From Penumbrarchaeum sp964445525 (lineage in GTDB: Archaea; Thermoplasmatota; Penumbrarchaeia; Penumbrarchaeales; Penumbrarchaeaceae), in contig CAYULA010000070.1 in NCBI GenBank assembly GCA_964445525.1, positions 1 to 10,367 on the forward strand: a stretch of DNA of 10,367 bases. Reading direction: 5' to 3'. The notes below the pieces were generated by a model. It saw nothing but the letters and a program-made list of their open reading frames with translations. It did no database searches and had not been told where the DNA came from. Shown in pieces: positions 6,987-10,367 of this stretch; the stretch's first letter is position 1; every line of letters starts with the position of its first letter. The position numbers were made by a program, and so were the translations under genes.

Positions 6987-7018
6987 GTTGCCGGAAATCA
7001 CCGAAAACGGCAATTTTG
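6987..7018 (+). repeat. Repeat R2 with hairpin, just after the lipoprotein frame
   Basis: This 32-bp core has 27 of 32 bases identical to R1 (6227-6258). TTGCCG (6988-6993) can pair with CGGCAA (7008-7013), followed by TTTT. It starts two bases after the TAA at 6982-6984, which fits a terminator role. Confidence 0.75.
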
Positions 7019-7084
7019 GACTATAGAAAGAGAGATGAATGATGAGGAGAATTACCTTATGAGGAAGGTGAGATCAGGAGTATG
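7019..7084 (+). other. Gene start without a gene between repeats R2 and R3
   Basis: GAGGAGAATT at 7044-7053 is identical to the sequence just after R1 (6258-6267), where it leads into the lipoprotein gene. Here it is followed by ATG at 7059 and only ten codons (MRKVRSGVWR) before a TGA inside R3. This looks like the leader of a unit whose coding part was lost. Confidence 0.4.
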
Positions 7085-7101
7085 GCGTTGAGAACGTTTC
7101 C
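7085..7101 (+). repeat. Repeat R3, left half (split by the IS element)
   Basis: GCGTTGAGAACGTTTCC matches R1 6216-6232 at 16 of 17 positions and then breaks off at the IS end. The matching second half reappears beyond the IS at 8728. Confidence 0.65.
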
Positions 7102-7104
7102 TAC

Positions 7105-7129
7105 GTGTTATTAAACGGTAACGGCGAGG
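7105..7129. repeat. IS110 element inverted repeat, transposase 3' side
   Basis: It begins GTGTTATTAAA and ends GGCGAGG. It matches the reverse complement of 8705-8726 at 20 of 22 aligned positions with one 3-base gap. It also matches the window-end repeat at 10319-10343. Confidence 0.75.
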
Positions 7130-7136
7130 GGAGGGG

Positions 7137-7168
7137 TCGTTCATAGAGTTCTAACTAGCGTTGAACGA
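7137..7168. repeat. Subterminal inverted repeat in the IS end
   Basis: TCGTTCA (7137-7143) and TGAACGA (7162-7168) form a perfect 7-bp inverted repeat between the IS end and the transposase stop. A GGTTGAA/TTCAACC hairpin sits at the corresponding place in the window-end repeats. Confidence 0.5.
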
Positions 7169-7208
7169 TTGGGGAGAATCTCCCAATTTATGCGGGAACT
7201 ATTTCAGA

Positions 7209-8417
7209 TCATTCCTCAGAAACGTATCTCGGAACGTAGAATCTTTTCTGGTTTTTCTCAACAGAATAAATGATCACCAGAAGCTGTCGAGCACAGGCAG
7301 TCAGAGCTACCAGATGGTTCTTGTCCCTCTTCATCAGGTGAGCATATTTCTTTCTCAACACCGGATTATGCCTGATACCGACCAACGCTGCATTGTGAAG
7401 TGCTTTCCGGAGATACCTATTGCCTCGCTTGGATATTCTACCGGTGCGGTTGATGGATTTACCAGACTGGACAATCTTGGGATCCAGACCTGCATAGGCA
7501 ACAACAGCTCTGCTGTTTGCGAACCTCTTAACATTGCCCAGAGTCCCAAGTATGATCGCACAGGTCACAGGGCCTATGCCGGGGATGGACATGGATACAG
7601 GATCGATGTCCCTTATGGCTCTATTCAGTCTGGACTCGAGCATGGATATCTGCTTCATGAGCAGATCATGCTGGTCCAGAATGAACCGGACATCCACTAT
7701 CAGAGCTTCCTTGTAGTATTCCGGCAATGTGGTGTTCTCAAAGGACTTCATCACCTGTTCGGACTTCTTCTTTGCAGAAGATGGGCTCATGAAGTTCTTC
7801 AGCATGATGCTTTCGATCTCGTCCTGGCTTATATCAAACAGCTTGGTATGCTTCACGGTGCTCCTCAAGATCTCCTTTGATGACTTTCCCAGGACATCAG
7901 CAAGTATGACATCATATCCCGGACAAAGAACAGTGAGAGCTTCCTTCAGCTCTGTCTTCAGCAGAGCGGACTTCTCTGTTAGATTGTTGTAGAGAAGACC
8001 CAGCTCACGCATTCTCAGATGGTCCTGGTCCGTCAGATACCTCTCAGTGTTCTCAATGAAATCCAGCCTGACAGCCTTTGCGATCACTTCCGCATCTATC
8101 TTGTCGGTCTTTGTCTTGCGTATCCGTCCTTTCCTCAGAGCACAGATTTCGATGGGGTTGTATTCTCTGACCTCATAACCATGTTTTATGAGATATCCCA
8201 TCAGGTTCCTGTGGTAGGTTCCTGTAGACTCCAGACCTATCCTGAGCTTTGTATTCTCGTCCTTTCTGGTCGATTCCATATCTTTGATCAACCTGTCCAT
8301 GTCATCCTTGGACTGAAAATACGTCTTGGTGTTCAAAAGGAACTGGCCCTCAGCGTTCATCACACAAGCATCGAATTTATATTTCGAGACATCAATCCCA
8401 ACGTCGTGGTATTCCAT
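7209..8417 (-). CDS. IS110-family DEDD transposase (bridge-RNA-guided recombinase type)
   Basis: A 402-residue transposase. The N-terminal RuvC-like domain has all four acidic residues: D9 in GIDVSK, E63 in GLESTG, D105 and D108 in KTDKIDA. A coiled middle region (about 130-270) leads to the C-terminal Transposase_20 domain: helix-hairpin-helix SIPGIGPVTCAIIL (277-290), then AYAGLDPKIVQSGKS with S318 the likely nucleophile, then GRISKRGNRYLRKAL. IS110 enzymes of this kind use a structured non-coding RNA from their own element to pair donor and target DNA. The ATG at 8417 is chosen because GAGGTG lies seven bases before it and the GIDVSK motif normally starts near residue 8. The frame is open further upstream to 8504, but that stretch overlaps the putative RNA. 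No internal stops or frameshifts are present. Confidence 0.93.
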   Translation of the reverse strand: MEYHDVGIDVSKYKFDACVMNAEGQFLLNTKTYFQSKDDMDRLIKDMESTRKDENTKLRIGLESTGTYHRNLMGYLIKHGYEVREYNPIEICALRKGRIRKTKTDKIDAEVIAKAVRLDFIENTERYLTDQDHLRMRELGLLYNNLTEKSALLKTELKEALTVLCPGYDVILADVLGKSSKEILRSTVKHTKLFDISQDEIESIMLKNFMSPSSAKKKSEQVMKSFENTTLPEYYKEALIVDVRFILDQHDLLMKQISMLESRLNRAIRDIDPVSMSIPGIGPVTCAIILGTLGNVKRFANSRAVVAYAGLDPKIVQSGKSINRTGRISKRGNRYLRKALHNAALVGIRHNPVLRKKYAHLMKRDKNHLVALTACARQLLVIIYSVEKNQKRFYVPRYVSEE

Positions 8418-8704
8418 ATACCGCACCTCGTAAAATATATAGTGGCTGAGGTCCAATGCCCCATTGGCCTGTATGTGCACGGGTATGCCGTACGTGAAGT
8501 CCATGCATCAGTCTGGTCGACTTGACTTGTGGCTCATGTAAGAGTCCACGTACCAACTCAATTGACCGACTTATGGCTCACTGCGTGCATATTCGTGCAC
8601 GGCCACACAGGCCCGAGGACGCAGGTAGGCAACCGAGGACAAGAGCCTCAGAATGGGCCGCGTACCCTCAGCCGGGAGGAGAATAGTGCAATGGGACATA
8701 TGGA
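8418..8704 (-). ncRNA. Candidate IS110 bridge RNA region
   Basis: The non-coding DNA upstream of the transposase is rich in nested pairing. GGCCTGT (8466-8472) pairs with ACAGGCC (8607-8613) and GTGCAC (8475-8480) with GTGCAC (8595-8600), enclosing about 110 nt. Inside, GGTC..TTGA and TCAA..GACC form an arm around a GTGG/CCAC hairpin (about 8515-8568). A separate CCAATG-CCC-CATTGG hairpin lies at 8453-8467. Similar GACTTGTGGCTCA and GACTTATGGCTCA strings recur. Position and structure fit the bridge RNA of the IS110 group; exact ends and guide loops are not determined. It would be transcribed with the transposase. Confidence 0.55.
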
Positions 8705-8726
8705 CCTCGCCATTACCCTTTAACAC
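8705..8726. repeat. IS110 element inverted repeat, transposase 5' side
   Basis: It reads CCTCGCCATTACCC and then TTTAACAC on the plus strand, matching the other IS end in inverted orientation apart from two substitutions and a three-base gap. Confidence 0.75.
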
Positions 8727-8727
8727 A

Positions 8728-8756
8728 GAAATGGGCGTAAACGGAAATTTAGAAGA
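8728..8756 (+). repeat. Repeat R3, right half (beyond the IS element)
   Basis: The sequence starting GAAATGGGCGTAAACGG aligns with R1 from about 6234 onward at about three quarters of positions, including the ACGG-AATTT segment and the purine-rich run that supplies the ribosome site of the next gene. With 7085-7101 it forms one repeat copy, divided by the IS. Confidence 0.5.
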
Positions 8757-8766
8757 GAGGAGAAAA

Positions 8767-9570
8767 ATGAAAAAAATGCATTTGATAATTACTTCATCCG
8801 TTCTATTTTCGTTGGTTCTGTCAGGTTGTTTGGATTCAAAAAGTGAACCCAAAGATGAAGAAAAAAATGAGATTGATGATAATGAAATTATAAATGAAGG
8901 TGACGCCCAATATGATGATACGGATACAGGTGAAGAACAAGATCTTAAAATAGATAAGGATTACAATCCTATAATAAGTGTGAATTCAAATGATATTAGG
9001 ACACATACAACCTATAAGTTTTCGATAGATGATCCACCTAATAATTCCAATATTACTTGGGATTTTGATGATGGGATAATCATGTATGGAAAAATTGTTA
9101 GTCATCGATATACAGTATCCGATTATTACACAATCAAAGTTGAAATTACTTGGGATTCATATTCAGCAGAAAGTCAATTACCAGTTGAAGTAAGAAATGC
9201 TGATACAGTTACAATGTTAGTTTCAGATATAAATAGAATTATTGTTGGTTCAGGGGGAACTGGACTTGGAGCTGAAATTCAAGAAGGAATTACAATTCCT
9301 AAATGCCACGTATATCTAAATTTATCACAATTAATTTGTGACCTCAATGTTACAATAGGATTGTATGATACTGATAATAATGAGATTTCCACGTTAATAT
9401 CTGACTCAATTTCTAGTAATAAAATGTCTGTGAATAATTATTGGTTTATACCTGAAGAAATGATTGAGCCTAGTAATGATAATAGGCCGATGTTTTTAAA
9501 AATAAGTATAAGATGTGATGACTTAGTCGGTCATGCTGTGTGTGAATATAGAATAATACTAATTTATTAG
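8767..9570 (+). CDS. PKD-domain surface lipoprotein
   Basis: A 267-residue exported lipoprotein. The signal peptide MKKMHLIITSSVLF... ends in the lipobox LSGC with C21 to be lipidated. An acidic linker follows (about 22-66). Residues about 68-143 form a PKD (Ig-like) domain with the typical WDFDDG motif (98-103) and the SHRYTVSDYYTIKVEI strand pair; PKD domains usually mediate contacts at the cell surface. The remainder (about 145-267) is a second beta-rich region with cysteines at 180, 191, 250 and 259 and no family I recognise. GAGGAG lies four to five bases before the ATG at 8767, which beats the longer frame from 8653 that would run through the IS end. The layout resembles the 6280 lipoprotein (similar leader, same lipobox, acidic linker), though the domains differ. 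Codons are more AT-rich than in the first 5 kb. Confidence 0.85.
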   Translation: MKKMHLIITSSVLFSLVLSGCLDSKSEPKDEEKNEIDDNEIINEGDAQYDDTDTGEEQDLKIDKDYNPIISVNSNDIRTHTTYKFSIDDPPNNSNITWDFDDGIIMYGKIVSHRYTVSDYYTIKVEITWDSYSAESQLPVEVRNADTVTMLVSDINRIIVGSGGTGLGAEIQEGITIPKCHVYLNLSQLICDLNVTIGLYDTDNNEISTLISDSISSNKMSVNNYWFIPEEMIEPSNDNRPMFLKISIRCDDLVGHAVCEYRIILIY

Positions 9571-9731
9571 TCCCATTAAGGTATTCTAATTTCGAGTTAC
9601 TACCTTCCCCATTTCAGCCCAAGTAGGCAAAACTGATATGGCAGGAAATGGATTGCCGAGTGTCAACGAAGAAGGTAAGAAGGTTAAAAGATAAATCTGA
9701 TTTTCAACATTAATACTTCGGAGAGAAATCA
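9571..9731 (+). promoter_or_regulatory. Intergenic region with hairpin and TATA-like box
   Basis: CCATTTC (9609-9615) and GAAATGG (9645-9651) form a 7-bp inverted repeat after the lipoprotein gene. AAAAGATAAAT at 9686-9695 is a possible TATA element for the 9732 gene, and GGAGAG precedes its ATG at good spacing. Confidence 0.4.
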
Positions 9732-10271
9732 ATGGAAGTGGGAGAAAAATATCGGTTGAAAGTAATAAGATATGTCAAATTCATGTTTTTTACATTGGGT
9801 ATTTTAATCCTGATAATGATTCCAAGTTATTTCATAGAAAATCATATATTAAAAGATGATTTCGCAATGATTCAATTATATTGGATGCTATTCATGTTAT
9901 TCTTTGGTGTCCCTATTTCATTAATATACCTTGTTTACTCAGTTAAAATGATCATCCAGTTATATGGTTCAAATAAATTTAATATCTTGATTGATATTGA
10001 GGATGTAATAACAGTTCTTGAAAAAGAAGGATTTGTTAATAAAGATGGGAAATATTTAAAATATTTAGGTTTAAACCAAAATTTATGCATTGAAATTATT
10101 GAAAATAATGAACAATCTATTATGAAAACTTCCTCATCTATGAAGGAGGGAATATTTAAAGTGAAAATATTTCGACAACCAATTTCACCCAAGTATAACC
10201 AGAGAGTATACTATTATCTGACACAGATATTATCTGATTTCCCCACAGGATCGTTTGAAGAAATACAGTAG
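9732..10271 (+). CDS. Two-helix membrane protein of unknown function
   Basis: A 179-residue protein not matching any family I know. It has a short basic N-terminus, two membrane helices (about 14-36 and 46-74) joined by a short loop with the charged segment ENHILKDDFA, and a C-terminal cytosolic or external domain of about 100 residues. That domain mixes helix and strand (VITVLEKEGFV, CIEIIEN, FKVKIFRQP, YYLTQILSDF). The ATG at 9732 has GGAGAG about six bases upstream. Codon use is strongly AT-rich like the neighbouring lipoprotein genes. The gene ends in TAG, about 40 bp before the right-hand terminal repeat. No operon partner is visible. Confidence 0.75.
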   Translation: MEVGEKYRLKVIRYVKFMFFTLGILILIMIPSYFIENHILKDDFAMIQLYWMLFMLFFGVPISLIYLVYSVKMIIQLYGSNKFNILIDIEDVITVLEKEGFVNKDGKYLKYLGLNQNLCIEIIENNEQSIMKTSSSMKEGIFKVKIFRQPISPKYNQRVYYYLTQILSDFPTGSFEEIQ

Positions 10272-10312
10272 ATCTCCATTTCATCGTTCCAAGATCAACG
10301 GTAAGAGGAACT

Positions 10313-10365
10313 AATAACGTGTTATTAAAGGGTGCCGGTGAGGTTGAAGTGTGTTCAACCATATC
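10313..10365. repeat. Right copy of 53-bp terminal inverted repeat, resembling an IS110 element end
   Basis: The sequence is the exact reverse complement of 1-53. From 10319 it runs GTGTTATTAAA to GAGG at 10343, the same pattern as the IS110 end at 7105-7129, with the element interior pointing right, out of the window. A perfect GGTTGAA-x5-TTCAACC hairpin lies at 10342-10360. Two further bases end the window. Confidence 0.8.
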
Positions 10366-10367
10366 TG

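Larger units (their letters stand above)
7105..8726 (-). mobile_element. IS110-family insertion sequence, about 1.62 kb
   Basis: The element contains a full DEDD transposase on the minus strand, about 100 bp of non-coding DNA after it and about 290 bp of structured non-coding DNA before it. That longer side is where the IS110 group carries its bridge RNA. Its ends are imperfect inverted repeats (7105-7129 and 8705-8726), unusual in strength for IS110 relatives. No target duplication is evident, as expected for this family. Joining the flanks recreates a copy of repeat R, which supports the boundaries to within a few bases. It seems intact and potentially mobile. Confidence 0.85.

Noticed and set aside
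6216..7018. Integron attC-like cassette sites
   Set aside because: The repeats lack the RYYYAAC/GTTRRRY core pairs and no integrase gene is present, so an integron is not supported.
5331..7101. CRISPR array
   Set aside because: The repeat copies are imperfect, hundreds of bases apart and separated by genes.
8418..8504. 29-residue upstream extension of the transposase
   Set aside because: The internal ATG has a clear GAGGTG site and gives the usual distance to the first catalytic aspartate.
7161..8525. Long open frames on the plus strand across the IS element
   Set aside because: They lie opposite the complete DEDD transposase and show no family motifs; they are shadows of it.
8653..8766. 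Longer N-terminus for the PKD lipoprotein
   Set aside because: It would run through the IS end and put the signal peptide inside the protein; the ATG at 8767 has a good ribosome site.

Overview
The window reads as archaeal DNA, most likely a metagenomic contig from the Euryarchaeota in the broad sense, possibly Thermoplasmatota. The clues are AT-rich TATA-box-like promoters with several weak or missing ribosome sites, heavy AGA/AGG/ATA codon use, LSGC lipobox proteins with acidic linkers, a PKD domain, a ribbon-helix-helix/PIN toxin-antitoxin pair, and a multi-PAS histidine kinase of a type common in archaea. The lineage is inferred and was not tested.

Positions 54-5214 look like ordinary chromosome: an AlkD-type alkylpurine DNA glycosylase; a small three-helix membrane protein; a convergent gene for a small conserved protein of unknown function; a cytosolic kinase with three PAS domains; then a tight pair, a class I SAM methyltransferase followed by a metallo-beta-lactamase-fold hydrolase. 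A hairpin between the kinase and the methyltransferase covers the methyltransferase start codon.

Positions 5215-10312 are AT-rich and accessory in character. They hold a RHH antitoxin with a broken PIN toxin (internal TAA), a lipoprotein gene cut short by an in-frame TAG, an IS110-family element, a PKD-domain lipoprotein and a two-helix membrane protein. Copies of an imperfect intergenic repeat (R0 5331, R1 6216, R2 6987, R3 7085/8728) separate these genes. R3 appears to have been split by the IS110 element. Between R2 and R3 there is a ribosome site and start codon with no gene behind them, which looks like a gutted unit.

The IS110 element (about 7105-8726, boundaries approximate) encodes a complete DEDD transposase. 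It has about 290 nt of structured non-coding DNA upstream of the transposase, where IS110-group elements encode their bridge RNA. Its ends are imperfect inverted repeats.

The first and last 53 bases of the window are perfect inverted repeats of each other. They resemble the ends of the internal IS110 element, with the element interior pointing out of the window. The simplest reading is that the contig is bounded on both sides by copies of a related IS110 element, where assembly stopped. I found no convincing new multi-gene system. The most unusual signals are the repeat-separated gene array interrupted by IS110, the two broken reading frames, and the candidate bridge RNA.
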